In this document: positions 45,292 through 53,880 of the stretch, in pieces
Position numbering within the stretch: position 1 is the stretch's first letter
Layout of the letters: every line of letters begins with the position of its first letter
Origin: Clostridia bacterium
GTDB taxonomy: Bacteria; Bacillota; Clostridia; Oscillospirales; Acutalibacteraceae
DNA length: 64,000 nucleotides
NCBI GenBank assembly: GCA_017626295.1
Contig: JAGAJB010000005.1
Coordinates: forward strand, 1-64,000
Reading direction: 5' to 3'
Position numbers and translations under genes: made by a program
Notes under the pieces: generated by a model
The model's database searches: none
Told to the model about the DNA's origin: nothing
Seen by the model: the letters and a program-made list of their open reading frames with translations, nothing else

Positions 45292-46998
45292 ATGTTTGAA
45301 AAAATCAGATCTGAATTTTTAATCGGTAAAGCCCTTGTTAAACAAAATGCTTTAGACGGCAGAGCATTTTCATTGGATTTTAAACAGACAAAGGACAGCA
45401 TAAAAGGTATTCTTACTGCAAAGTGCGACCTTGATATGAAGTCATTTGAAATAGAATGTGAAAAAGATTTTGAGGATGACGATTTATTCTTCGCGAACGG
45501 TTATCAGGCTTGGACAACATCCCGCGAGTTTTCAAAGGACGATAAGTTCGACGGACTTATTAAAGCGGCAAATATCACAAAGTTTGTAAAGCATTTTGCA
45601 GGTCTTTCGGGTGACTATCATTTTGAAAGTTACGGCGAAGAGGGTAAATTCCACTCTTATACATACTGCTATTTCCGCGAAAAAGGCGAAAGAGAAATTA
45701 AACTTTACGGTTCAAGAAGTGAACGCAACGGTTTTACGATTTTTGCCGTAGATATGAAAAATGATAAATTCATTATAAGAAAAGATGTTGAGGGGCTTCA
45801 CCTTAAAGCAGGTCAGGTTTACGAGATTTTTGACATCGCAATTATCGAAGGCGATATGGACGATGTTATGGATAAGTATTTCTTTGACTTTGTAGGCTGT
45901 AAGAAACCCGAAATCAAACATCTTTCCGGTTATACTTCCTGGTACAACTATTTCCAGAATATCAGTGAAGAAATTATTATCCGCGACCTTAACGGACTTG
46001 ACAGAGCAAGCGAAGAAGTTAACATCTTCCAGGTTGACGACGGCTATCAGCAGGCTGTTGGTGACTGGCTCCTTACGGATGAGAAAAAGTTCCCCAAGGG
46101 AATGAAATACATTGCAGACGAAATTCATAAGAAAGGCTATAAAGCAGGTATCTGGCTTGCACCTTTCAGCGCACAGGTTTCATCTAAAATCGCGAAAGAA
46201 CATCCCGACTGGCTCTTAAGACACAACAGAAACGGCAAAAAAATGCTCGGTTGTCAAGGTTGGGGCGGTGCTTATACCTTAGATATTTATAACGAGGAAG
46301 TTCGCGCATATATTATGGAAGTGTTCGACACAGTTCTCAACGTATGGGGCTTCGATATGGTTAAACTTGACTTCCTTTACAGCCAGTGCATTGAGCCCAG
46401 AAACGGCAAAACCCGTGGCGAAATTATGTGCGACGGCGTTGACCTCTTGCGTGAGGCTTGCGGTGATAAATGGATTCTCGGTTGCGGTGTGCCCATCGGT
46501 GCTTGTATGGGTATATTTGACGCTTGCCGTATCAGTTGCGACGCAAGTAAAAACTGGAAGTTTAAGTTAGATAAAGGTGTTGACGTAAACGCTCTGGTTG
46601 CTTCTATCAGAATAAATTGTGAAAATCCCTCATCACAGAATGCCATTATTAACACCGTATTCCGTAACCATCTTGACGGAAGAGCCTTCTGTAACGACCC
46701 CGATGTATTTTTCCTTCGTGATATAAATATAAACTACACCTGGGAGCAGAAAGTCCTTCACGGTAAAATCAACAGCATTTGCGGTAATGTTCTTTTCGTT
46801 TCCGACAATGCAGGGGATTTTGATGATGAAAGAATCGGCTATCTCAAAGATTTCTTTAAAGATAAAGATTACAAAGTAAGACTTGCTGAATATGAGGACG
46901 AAGATGTTATCCGCCTTGACTTTACGGAAAACGGCGAAGATAAGAGTCTTAAATTCAACCTTAAAACAGGCGAAAGTAATGTTTTTGAAGTCCTTTAA
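45292..46998 (+). CDS. Alpha-galactosidase-like glycosidase, GH36
   Basis: A 568-residue clan GH-D enzyme. An N-terminal beta-sandwich (about 1-200) precedes a TIM barrel with YTSWYNYF, NIFQVDDGYQ, GIWLAPF, nucleophile D360 in VKLDFLY and acid/base D417 in CRISCDAS. Shorter than classical melibiases (about 720) because the C-terminal beta-domain is small. No signal peptide. Second gene after galT, which supports a galactoside-releasing role. Confidence 0.9.
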   Translation: MFEKIRSEFLIGKALVKQNALDGRAFSLDFKQTKDSIKGILTAKCDLDMKSFEIECEKDFEDDDLFFANGYQAWTTSREFSKDDKFDGLIKAANITKFVKHFAGLSGDYHFESYGEEGKFHSYTYCYFREKGEREIKLYGSRSERNGFTIFAVDMKNDKFIIRKDVEGLHLKAGQVYEIFDIAIIEGDMDDVMDKYFFDFVGCKKPEIKHLSGYTSWYNYFQNISEEIIIRDLNGLDRASEEVNIFQVDDGYQQAVGDWLLTDEKKFPKGMKYIADEIHKKGYKAGIWLAPFSAQVSSKIAKEHPDWLLRHNRNGKKMLGCQGWGGAYTLDIYNEEVRAYIMEVFDTVLNVWGFDMVKLDFLYSQCIEPRNGKTRGEIMCDGVDLLREACGDKWILGCGVPIGACMGIFDACRISCDASKNWKFKLDKGVDVNALVASIRINCENPSSQNAIINTVFRNHLDGRAFCNDPDVFFLRDININYTWEQKVLHGKINSICGNVLFVSDNAGDFDDERIGYLKDFFKDKDYKVRLAEYEDEDVIRLDFTENGEDKSLKFNLKTGESNVFEVL

Positions 46999-47002
46999 TA
47001 AA

Positions 47003-47042
47003 AAAATCACCACAGATTCGTTTTTGAATCTGTGGTGATTTT
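47003..47042. terminator. Bidirectional hairpin terminator
   Basis: A perfect 17-bp stem AAAATCACCACAGATTC with its complement and a T-rich loop, between convergent GH36 and symporter genes. Confidence 0.88.
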
Positions 47043-47051
47043 GTTTTACTT

Positions 47052-48407
47052 TTAAACCTTAATAACTCCTGTAGTTTCAAGAATTGAGAAAATGAGAATT
47101 GCAACGATACATACGGGAGCGATGTATTTGATAACAATTGTAAAGAGTGTTTTGCGTTTGAATTTGCCACTCAGTTCAATTTCTTCAATAAGTGCCTTGG
47201 GTTTTATAACATAACCTACGAGGATGCAGGTAACGAGTGCTACTATGGGCATAAGAACGCTGTTGCTGATGAAATCGAAGAAATCAAGGAAAGCCATACC
47301 GAAAACGGTAACATCGCTTAATACACCGTAACCGAGGCAAGAGGGGAGACCTAAAGCAACACAACCTGCAAATACGCCGATACAGGTTGCTTTTCTGCTC
47401 CAACCGAACTTATCCATAAATATGGAAACAACGGTTTCCATAAGTGAAATTGAAGATGTGAGGGCTGCGAAAAGTACCAATATGAAGAATACAGTACCGA
47501 TAATTGAACCGCCGGGCATACTCTCAAACACTTTGGGAAGTGTTACAAACATAAGTCCGGGACCTTTGCCGAGAGCAGATTCATCACCGCCTGAGAAAGC
47601 GAAAACAGCGGGGATAATCATAAGACCTGCAAAGAATGCGATACCTGTATCAAAAAGTTCTATCTGTTTAACTGATGACTCAAGGTTAACGTCCTTTTTC
47701 ATATATGAGCCGTAGGTAATCATAATACCCATAGCAAGCGACATTGAGTAGAAAAGTTGCCCCATTGCCGCAAGAACGGTTGTTCCTGAGAATTTAGAAA
47801 AATCGGGAGTGATGTAATAAAGCAAACCGTCAATTGCACCGGGCATAAATAAAGAATATACTGCAATGAATACGGTTAAAACCACAAGAACGGGCATCAT
47901 TATCTTGCTGACTTTTTCAATACCTTTTTCAACACCGAAAAGAACGACTAACGCGGTAAGTGCAAGGTAAATCAAAAACCAACCGATAGGCTCTGTGGGC
48001 GCGCTGATGAAGTTATCGAAAAAGCCGTCCTGTGCCGCTTCAGCCATATTACCTGTAACAAATACGGAGAGATACTTAATAATCCAACCGCCGATTACGG
48101 AATAGTAGGGCAAGATGATTATGGGGACTAACGACGCGATAATACCTGTGAAGGCAAATCTTTTATCGAGTTTCTTGTAAGCACCGATAGCGCTTAAACC
48201 TGTTTTTCTGCCGATTGCAATTTCAGCACACATAAGTGCAAAACCGAAAGTCAATGCAAGCACAAGATAAACGAGTAAGAAAATACCGCCGCCGTGCTGT
48301 GCGGCAAGGTAGGGGAAACGCCAGATGTTTCCCAAGCCAACCGCAGAACCTGCGGTAGCAAGAACGAAACCGAGTTTACCGGTAAAACTACTTCTTTTTT
48401 CAGCCAT
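47052..48407 (-). CDS. Sodium-dependent SNF-family amino acid transporter
   Basis: A 451-residue neurotransmitter:sodium symporter family protein with about 11-12 membrane segments. The sodium-site segment GFVLATAGSAVGLGNIWRFPYLAAQ at the N-terminus (described here in part as AGSAVGLGNIWRFPY) is the family hallmark and includes the residues that bind sodium and substrate. Substrate is probably an amino acid; which one is not evident. Stands alone, convergent with GH36. Confidence 0.9.
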   Translation of the reverse strand: MAEKRSSFTGKLGFVLATAGSAVGLGNIWRFPYLAAQHGGGIFLLVYLVLALTFGFALMCAEIAIGRKTGLSAIGAYKKLDKRFAFTGIIASLVPIIILPYYSVIGGWIIKYLSVFVTGNMAEAAQDGFFDNFISAPTEPIGWFLIYLALTALVVLFGVEKGIEKVSKIMMPVLVVLTVFIAVYSLFMPGAIDGLLYYITPDFSKFSGTTVLAAMGQLFYSMSLAMGIMITYGSYMKKDVNLESSVKQIELFDTGIAFFAGLMIIPAVFAFSGGDESALGKGPGLMFVTLPKVFESMPGGSIIGTVFFILVLFAALTSSISLMETVVSIFMDKFGWSRKATCIGVFAGCVALGLPSCLGYGVLSDVTVFGMAFLDFFDFISNSVLMPIVALVTCILVGYVIKPKALIEEIELSGKFKRKTLFTIVIKYIAPVCIVAILIFSILETTGVIKV

Positions 48408-48505
48408 ATTATACCTCTTTATTTTTAAATCTTGTCTTTTTAAGTGACTGTGACATTATCGCACATAAATAAACAAAATACAAGATAAATATTAAATTTG
48501 GAAAA

Positions 48506-48543
48506 TAAAAACAGAGATTCATTTATTTGAATGAATCTCTGTT
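48506..48543 (-). terminator. Terminator of the lemA-TPM operon
   Basis: AACAGAGATTCAT and its complement with a short loop, followed on the minus strand by TTTTTATTTT. Confidence 0.8.
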
Positions 48544-48553
48544 AAGTGTTTAA

Positions 48554-49456
48554 TCAGAAACCTCCGCCTGCGCCACCGCCGCCGGAACTGCCTCCGCCAC
48601 CACGGAAACCGCCACCGCCGCCGAAACCACCGCCGCCAAAGCCGCCTCCGTGACCGCCACGCCCGCCTCTGCCACCTCTGAAGAGGTTGAACAGAATGGT
48701 AGTAAGGATTATTTTGCGGTTTCTTAAATAATTTTGACGGTATATAATTGCCGTATTTGTTCCGTTCTTTTTATCATAACTCAGTAATCGTAAGTATTTG
48801 ATAAATTGGAATAACATTACAAACAAAATCAGAATAAAGGGAGAACAGAGAATAAACAAAGTACGAAAAATATCTCCCTCTGACAGTTCTATTTCTTCAT
48901 ATGAAACGGAATTTGAATAAGGATTTAACTGTTCATAATCTTCTAAAGGTTCAAGTCCGTATTCTTCTGTACGCACTTCGTTAACAATTGAATTGAAAAG
49001 TAATAGTGTGCCTTTGTCAAATTCGTTGTTTCGGTAAGAGGGCATTGCGTAGGTATCCCGCAGTTGACCTAATCGGGTATCAGTTAAAGTGCCTTCAAGA
49101 CCGTAGCCTGTGGTTATCCACATTTCCCGATCGCCTACACTGAGCACAATAAGAACACCGTTATCACTTTCTTCATCACCTATGCCCCAGTCACGAAAAG
49201 TTTCAACGGCATAGTCTGAAATCTCCTCGCCCTCAAGGCTGTTTACGGTTAAAACTACAACCTGTGCGCCTGTATGTCTTTCTAAATCAACGGCAGTTGA
49301 AAGAATCTGCGATTCTGTTTCGTCCGAAAGGACGTCGGCATAGTCGTTTACATAAAATATATCCGTATGTGACGGCGCCGCGCCTAAAAGGAAGGGGCAT
49401 AAAAAGACAACACAAAGAATTGAGAGGAAACCGACACGTTTTCTTCCCTTTGTCAT
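48554..49456 (-). CDS. TPM-domain (YgcG-like) secreted/membrane protein
   Basis: A 300-residue protein with a signal peptide (about 1-28), a TPM (TLP18.3/Psb32/MOLO-1) domain at about 35-155 (VNDYADVLSD, GAQVVVLTVNSLEGEEISDYA, NGVLIVLSVGDREMWI), one membrane segment near 200-220 and a Gly/Phe-rich tail with repeated GGGFGGG. This matches the YgcG family, usually adjacent to lemA as here. Its function is not established; a membrane-quality-control or phosphatase-like role has been proposed for TPM domains. ATG 49456 follows AGGTGA, one base after the lemA stop. Confidence 0.85.
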   Translation of the reverse strand: MTKGRKRVGFLSILCVVFLCPFLLGAAPSHTDIFYVNDYADVLSDETESQILSTAVDLERHTGAQVVVLTVNSLEGEEISDYAVETFRDWGIGDEESDNGVLIVLSVGDREMWITTGYGLEGTLTDTRLGQLRDTYAMPSYRNNEFDKGTLLLFNSIVNEVRTEEYGLEPLEDYEQLNPYSNSVSYEEIELSEGDIFRTLFILCSPFILILFVMLFQFIKYLRLLSYDKKNGTNTAIIYRQNYLRNRKIILTTILFNLFRGGRGGRGGHGGGFGGGGFGGGGGFRGGGGSSGGGGAGGGF

Positions 49457-49457
49457 A

Positions 49458-50036
49458 TTATTCACCTAAAGCCGCACCTACGTCGGGAACAGTAAGGGAT
49501 TCCTCGTCCGCTTCAAAATATTCAGCCTTTTCAAAACCGAAGATACTTGCTGCAATACTGCCGGGGAAACGAATAACTTTGTTGTTATAATCTTTAACCG
49601 CGTCGTTATAATCTTTTCTTGCAACGGCAATACGGTTTTCGCTTCCTTCAAGTTCATCCATAAGTGCAATGTAAGTTGCGTCCGATTTTAATTCGGGATA
49701 GTTTTCAACAATTACGTTAATGCCCTGTAAAGCGGTGTCAAGTTGAGCATCAGCCTCAGCCTTGTCTTCTACTGTGTTCGCGTTTACAAGTGCTGTTCTT
49801 GCTTCAAGAACTTTGTCAAAAACTTCCGTTTCGTGAGATGCAAAACTCTTTACTGTGGAAACAACGTTGGGGATAAGGTCTGCTCTGCGCTGAAGGTAAG
49901 TGTCAATATTTGACTCAGCGCTTTCAACGGTTTCGCGACCTGTTACAAGGCCGTTGTAACTGCTCATAAGAGTACCGCCGATAATGACGATAACGGCTAC
50001 AATGGCTATAATAATTACAGTTTTTTTGTTTTTCAT
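49458..50036 (-). CDS. lemA: LemA family membrane protein
   Basis: A 192-residue LemA protein: short N-terminal membrane anchor (about 7-25) followed by a long helical bundle with NGLVTGRETVESAESNIDT-like opening, the LQRRADLIPNVVSTVK stretch and NDAVKDYNNKVIRFPGSIAA near the end, all typical of the family. Cellular function unknown. Co-transcribed with the TPM protein, a widespread gene pair. Confidence 0.92.
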   Translation of the reverse strand: MKNKKTVIIIAIVAVIVIIGGTLMSSYNGLVTGRETVESAESNIDTYLQRRADLIPNVVSTVKSFASHETEVFDKVLEARTALVNANTVEDKAEADAQLDTALQGINVIVENYPELKSDATYIALMDELEGSENRIAVARKDYNDAVKDYNNKVIRFPGSIAASIFGFEKAEYFEADEESLTVPDVGAALGE

Positions 50037-50114
50037 TTTTTAAAAATTCCTTTCAAAATTTATAAATGCCACCATAATTATTTTGCTTGGTATTTATTAA
50101 AAAATTGTGACTTT

Positions 50115-51434
50115 TTAATTATATTTCGGTAAATAATCACCGTGGGCAACAATAAGGTCATCAACCATTTTCTTAATGGTATCAATATCAAGTTCACTGC
50201 CTGTGTGGGGGTCAAGCATTGCCGCTTGATAAATATGCTCGAGTTTTTTTGTTTTTGCGGCTTCTATGGTAAGAAGTTGAACATTGATATTTGTCATATT
50301 CATAGCGGCACACTGAACGGGTAATGCACCTACTGAGCAGGGGTGAACACCGTTACCGTTAATAAGGCAGGGAACTTCAACGCAAGCCTCCTGCGGTAAG
50401 TTTGAAATAAGGTGGTTGGTGTTAAGTACGTTACCGCCGATTTGATAGGGCGTGCTTGTAACAATTGCTTCCATAATGTGAGAAGCGTATTCGTTTGATC
50501 GGTTATGTTCTTTTACGCCGTTTTTGAGCATATCCGCATAGTCTTTTTTCCAGCCTTCAATCTGATTTACGCAACGTCTGGGATATTCATCAAGGGGAAT
50601 ATTATATTTTTCTATAAGTTCGGGGTATTTGCTCTTGATGTAGAACATATTGTATTCTGCGTTGTGCTCGCTTGATTCTGTGCAGTAGTAACCGAAGTTT
50701 TTGATGTATTCGTAGCGCACTTTATTTTTGAAATCCGGGTCTGCAATTTTTTCATCAATTTTAGACTTGATTTCGGGGTAAAGGTCAACGCCGTTCTTGT
50801 CTTTGATTTCAAGGAGCCAAGCCATATGGTTGATACCTGCAATAAGTTCTTTTCTGCCCTCAAGTTTATCTTCCATACCCAGTTCTCTGAAAAGGTCAAG
50901 GGAGCAAGTCTGAACGCTGTGGCAAAGACCGAGAGTTTTAACACCTGTGTATCTCTGCATATATCCCGAAAGCATTGCCATGGGGTTGGTGTAGTTAAGG
51001 AAAAGTGCATCGGGGCAAACTTCTTCCATATCACGTGCGAAATCTTCAAGTACGGGGATTGTACGTAAAGCACGCATAATTCCGCCTATGCCGAGAGTAT
51101 CACCGATAGTCTGACGAAGACCGTATTTTTTCGGAACTTCAAAGTCAATTATGGTACAGGGGTCATAAAGACCGACCTGAATAGCATCAACAACGAAATC
51201 TGCACCGCGAAGAGCATCTTTGCGGTTTTCAACGCCTAAATAACACTCAACTTTACCGTAACCGCCTTTTGCCTGACGAATTGCTTCGATAATTGTACGG
51301 CTTTCTTCAAGACGCTGACCGTCAATATCGTAAAGGGCGAAAGTACTGTCTCTTAAAGCCTCTGTACACATACAGTCGCCGATAACGTTACGGGCAAAAA
51401 CGGTGCTGCCTGCACCCATAAATGTAATTTTCAT
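50115..51434 (-). CDS. Alpha-galactosidase/6-phospho-glucosidase family GH4
   Basis: A 439-residue GH4 enzyme of the NAD+- and Mn2+-dependent redox-elimination type. N-terminal Rossmann motif FMGAGSTVFA, NYTNPMAM, metal ligands C171 and H172 in GLCHSVQ, and H203 in INHMAW are visible. The metal-site Cys-His-Ser combination favours the alpha-galactosidase (MelA) subgroup. ATG 51434 is chosen; AAAGGA lies nine bases upstream, whereas the ATG three codons earlier abuts it. Divergent from the sodium:solute symporter. Confidence 0.88.
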   Translation of the reverse strand: MKITFMGAGSTVFARNVIGDCMCTEALRDSTFALYDIDGQRLEESRTIIEAIRQAKGGYGKVECYLGVENRKDALRGADFVVDAIQVGLYDPCTIIDFEVPKKYGLRQTIGDTLGIGGIMRALRTIPVLEDFARDMEEVCPDALFLNYTNPMAMLSGYMQRYTGVKTLGLCHSVQTCSLDLFRELGMEDKLEGRKELIAGINHMAWLLEIKDKNGVDLYPEIKSKIDEKIADPDFKNKVRYEYIKNFGYYCTESSEHNAEYNMFYIKSKYPELIEKYNIPLDEYPRRCVNQIEGWKKDYADMLKNGVKEHNRSNEYASHIMEAIVTSTPYQIGGNVLNTNHLISNLPQEACVEVPCLINGNGVHPCSVGALPVQCAAMNMTNINVQLLTIEAAKTKKLEHIYQAAMLDPHTGSELDIDTIKKMVDDLIVAHGDYLPKYN

Positions 51435-51536
51435 AATGATCATTCCTTTTGGGGTGAAATACTAACAGTTTTCTGTTGATTTCATAATAATTTATTTTTT
51501 GAATAAATTCAATGTTGATAATATATAAAATTTTTA

Positions 51537-51565
51537 TTGAATATTTATACAGAATATGGTATTAT
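51537..51565 (+). promoter_or_regulatory. Promoter of the solute:sodium symporter operon
   Basis: TTGAAT (51537-51542), 17-base spacer, TATTAT (51560-51565). Close upstream lies the palindrome GAATAAATTC (51501-51510), a possible operator shared with the divergent GH4 gene. Confidence 0.6.
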
Positions 51566-51596
51566 ATTGGATATATTTTTCTATAAGGAGAAGGTT

Positions 51597-53153
51597 ATGG
51601 GTACTAATACAATACTTATATTGATTACAATCGTTGTATACTTAGCCGGAATGGTTACGATTGGCGCAATATTTACAAGAAAAAATAAAAATACTGCTGA
51701 CTTTTATCTTGGCGGCAGAAAGTTAGGACCTTTTGTTACAGCAATGAGTGCAGAAGCGTCCGATATGAGCAGTTGGCTTCTTATGGGGCTTCCCGGTGTT
51801 GCTCTTATAGCAGGTCTTGCTGAAGCATCTTGGACTGCTATCGGTTTAGCAATAGGTACATATATTAACTGGCTTATTGTTGCTAAGAGAATTCGTGTAT
51901 ATTCCAGTAAATTGAATGCTGTTACCGTTCCTGAATTTTTTTCGAAACGTTTCGGTGACAATGCAGGCATACTTAAGACCATTGCAGCAATCATTATTAT
52001 AATTTTCTTTATTCCGTATACTGCATCAGGTTTTTCTGCTTGCGGAAAACTGTTTGAATCTATTTTCGGAATCCCCTATCTTACCGCAATGATAGTAAGC
52101 GGTATTGTTATAGTTATCTATACTGCGCTCGGCGGTTTTCTTGCAGCATCAACCACTGACTTTATTCAGTCTATTGTTATGACCATAGCGCTTGTAGTCG
52201 TTTTAGGTTTCGGCATTAACTATGCAGGTGGTTGGGAACAGGTTTGCCGGAATGCGGAAAGTCTTCCCGGTTACCTTAATCTTACAAGTACACATGCTGC
52301 AAGCAGCATAAGCGAAGCAATTGCAGGTAATTCAGGTAGCAAGCCTTACAGCGCTCTTACTATTGCTTCACTTCTTGCTTGGGGCTTAGGCTATTTTGGT
52401 ATGCCTCATATTCTTCTCAGATTTATGGCTATTGAAAAAGTTGAAAAAATCAAACTCGCAAGAAGAGTTGCTTCTGTGTGGGTAGTTATTTCAATGGCAG
52501 TTGCAATTGTTATCGGTATCGTTGGCTACGGCGCAGTTAAGAGTGGTGCAGTCAGCGGTATTCAGGATAGCGAAAGGATTATTATTGAACTTGCAAAAGT
52601 TATAAGCGGTGAAGGTTGGATTTTGGCAATTGTCGCAGGTCTTATCCTCGCAGGTATCCTTGCTGCAACAATGTCAACTGCGGACTCTCAGTTGTTAGCG
52701 GCTTCTTCAAGCGTATCTGAAGATATTATGACTGCGTTTAAGGTTAAAATCAGCGATAAAAAGAAAATGCTTGTTGCAAGATGTTCTGTTGTAGTTATTG
52801 CAATTATCGCTATGTTTATTGCTAAAGATCCCAACAGCAATGTTTTCCGAATAGTTTCATTTGCTTGGGCAGGCTTCGGTGCCACATTTGGTCCTGTTGT
52901 GCTTTTCGCATTGTTCTATAAGAGAACAAATAAATGGGGTGCGCTCGCAGGTATGGTAAGCGGTGCGGTTATGGTATTCCTTTGGAAGTTTGTAATCAGT
53001 GGCTTAGGCGGTGCGTTTGCAATTTACGAACTCCTTCCTGCATTCATCGTTTCATCTATATTTATTTTAGTATTTTCTCATATTACCGCTGCTCCTTCAA
53101 AAGAAGTTATAGATACCTTTGAAGAAGTTAAAGCAGGTAAAATTGAAGGCTAA
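51597..53153 (+). CDS. Sodium:solute symporter (PutP-type, SSS family)
   Basis: A 518-residue transporter with about 13 membrane segments. The opening DFYLGGRKLGPFVTAMSA, the SWLLMGLPG segment and GLILAGILAATMSTADSQLL are typical of the sodium-binding core of the solute:sodium symporter family; closest to proline symporters. The annotation as proline carrier is by family only, and the genes downstream suggest a sugar or polyol could be the substrate. ATG 51597 follows AAGGAG. Confidence 0.85.
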   Translation: MGTNTILILITIVVYLAGMVTIGAIFTRKNKNTADFYLGGRKLGPFVTAMSAEASDMSSWLLMGLPGVALIAGLAEASWTAIGLAIGTYINWLIVAKRIRVYSSKLNAVTVPEFFSKRFGDNAGILKTIAAIIIIIFFIPYTASGFSACGKLFESIFGIPYLTAMIVSGIVIVIYTALGGFLAASTTDFIQSIVMTIALVVVLGFGINYAGGWEQVCRNAESLPGYLNLTSTHAASSISEAIAGNSGSKPYSALTIASLLAWGLGYFGMPHILLRFMAIEKVEKIKLARRVASVWVVISMAVAIVIGIVGYGAVKSGAVSGIQDSERIIIELAKVISGEGWILAIVAGLILAGILAATMSTADSQLLAASSSVSEDIMTAFKVKISDKKKMLVARCSVVVIAIIAMFIAKDPNSNVFRIVSFAWAGFGATFGPVVLFALFYKRTNKWGALAGMVSGAVMVFLWKFVISGLGGAFAIYELLPAFIVSSIFILVFSHITAAPSKEVIDTFEEVKAGKIEG

Positions 53154-53162
53154 ATAAGTTTT

Positions 53163-53195
53163 GCGGTATGTTCTTTTTGGGACATACCGCTTTTT
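53163..53195 (+). terminator. Terminator between symporter and SGNH hydrolase genes
   Basis: GCGGTATGT and its complement around a ten-base loop, then TTTTT. The SGNH gene starts 15 bases on, so read-through probably feeds it. Confidence 0.7.
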
Positions 53196-53209
53196 AAAAA
53201 GGTGATTAT

Positions 53210-53866
53210 ATGTTAAATCTTAAAGAAAACGATATAATTCTTTTTCAGGGTGACTCAATAACCGACGGTAACCGTGGCAGAAATTCCGACCTTAATCACG
53301 TTCACGGACACGGCTATCAGTATATTATTGCGGCAGAACTTACTGCTGACAATTTAGATAAAAACGTAGAATTTATAAACAGGGGAATAAGCGGTAACAG
53401 AATAGCCGACCTCTACGGCAGATGGGCAGAGGACTGCCTTAATTTAAAACCCACAATACTCAGCATACTGGTCGGTGTAAATGATATTGTTTTTAATTGG
53501 GAGCATAAGTCGGGTTCTGACCCCGAAAGATACGAGAAAATATACCGCTATCTTCTGGATGAAGTGAAAAAACAGAATCCCGATACACTTATTGTAATTA
53601 TGGAACCTTTTTTCGGAGAGAAAAAGGAGGAAGAACTCAATACATTCTTTAAAGAGAATATAGGCGGTTATGCTGCGGCGGCCAAGAAAATTGCCGAAGA
53701 ATACGGAGCAGTATTCGTACCTCTTCAGGATATGATAGATTCTTATAAAGAAAAAACGGATATTTATAATATTCTTTGGGATGGTATACACCCCACAACT
53801 TGCGGACACGAACTTATTGCAAGGCGTTGGAAAGAATGTGTTAAGCCCGCCCTGGAAAACAGATAA
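53210..53866 (+). CDS. SGNH/GDSL-family hydrolase
   Basis: A 218-residue SGNH esterase-type protein. Block I FQGDSITDGNR (Ser16), block II GISGNRIADL (Gly), block III VGVNDI (Asn) and block V WDGIHPTTCG (Asp-x-x-His) give a complete catalytic set. No signal peptide, so it probably removes acyl (for example acetyl) groups from oligosaccharides inside the cell. Fourteen bases before the GH127 gene, in keeping with deacylation followed by glycosidase action. Confidence 0.88.
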   Translation: MLNLKENDIILFQGDSITDGNRGRNSDLNHVHGHGYQYIIAAELTADNLDKNVEFINRGISGNRIADLYGRWAEDCLNLKPTILSILVGVNDIVFNWEHKSGSDPERYEKIYRYLLDEVKKQNPDTLIVIMEPFFGEKKEEELNTFFKENIGGYAAAAKKIAEEYGAVFVPLQDMIDSYKEKTDIYNILWDGIHPTTCGHELIARRWKECVKPALENR

Positions 53867-53880
53867 TAGGAGCAAAATTT

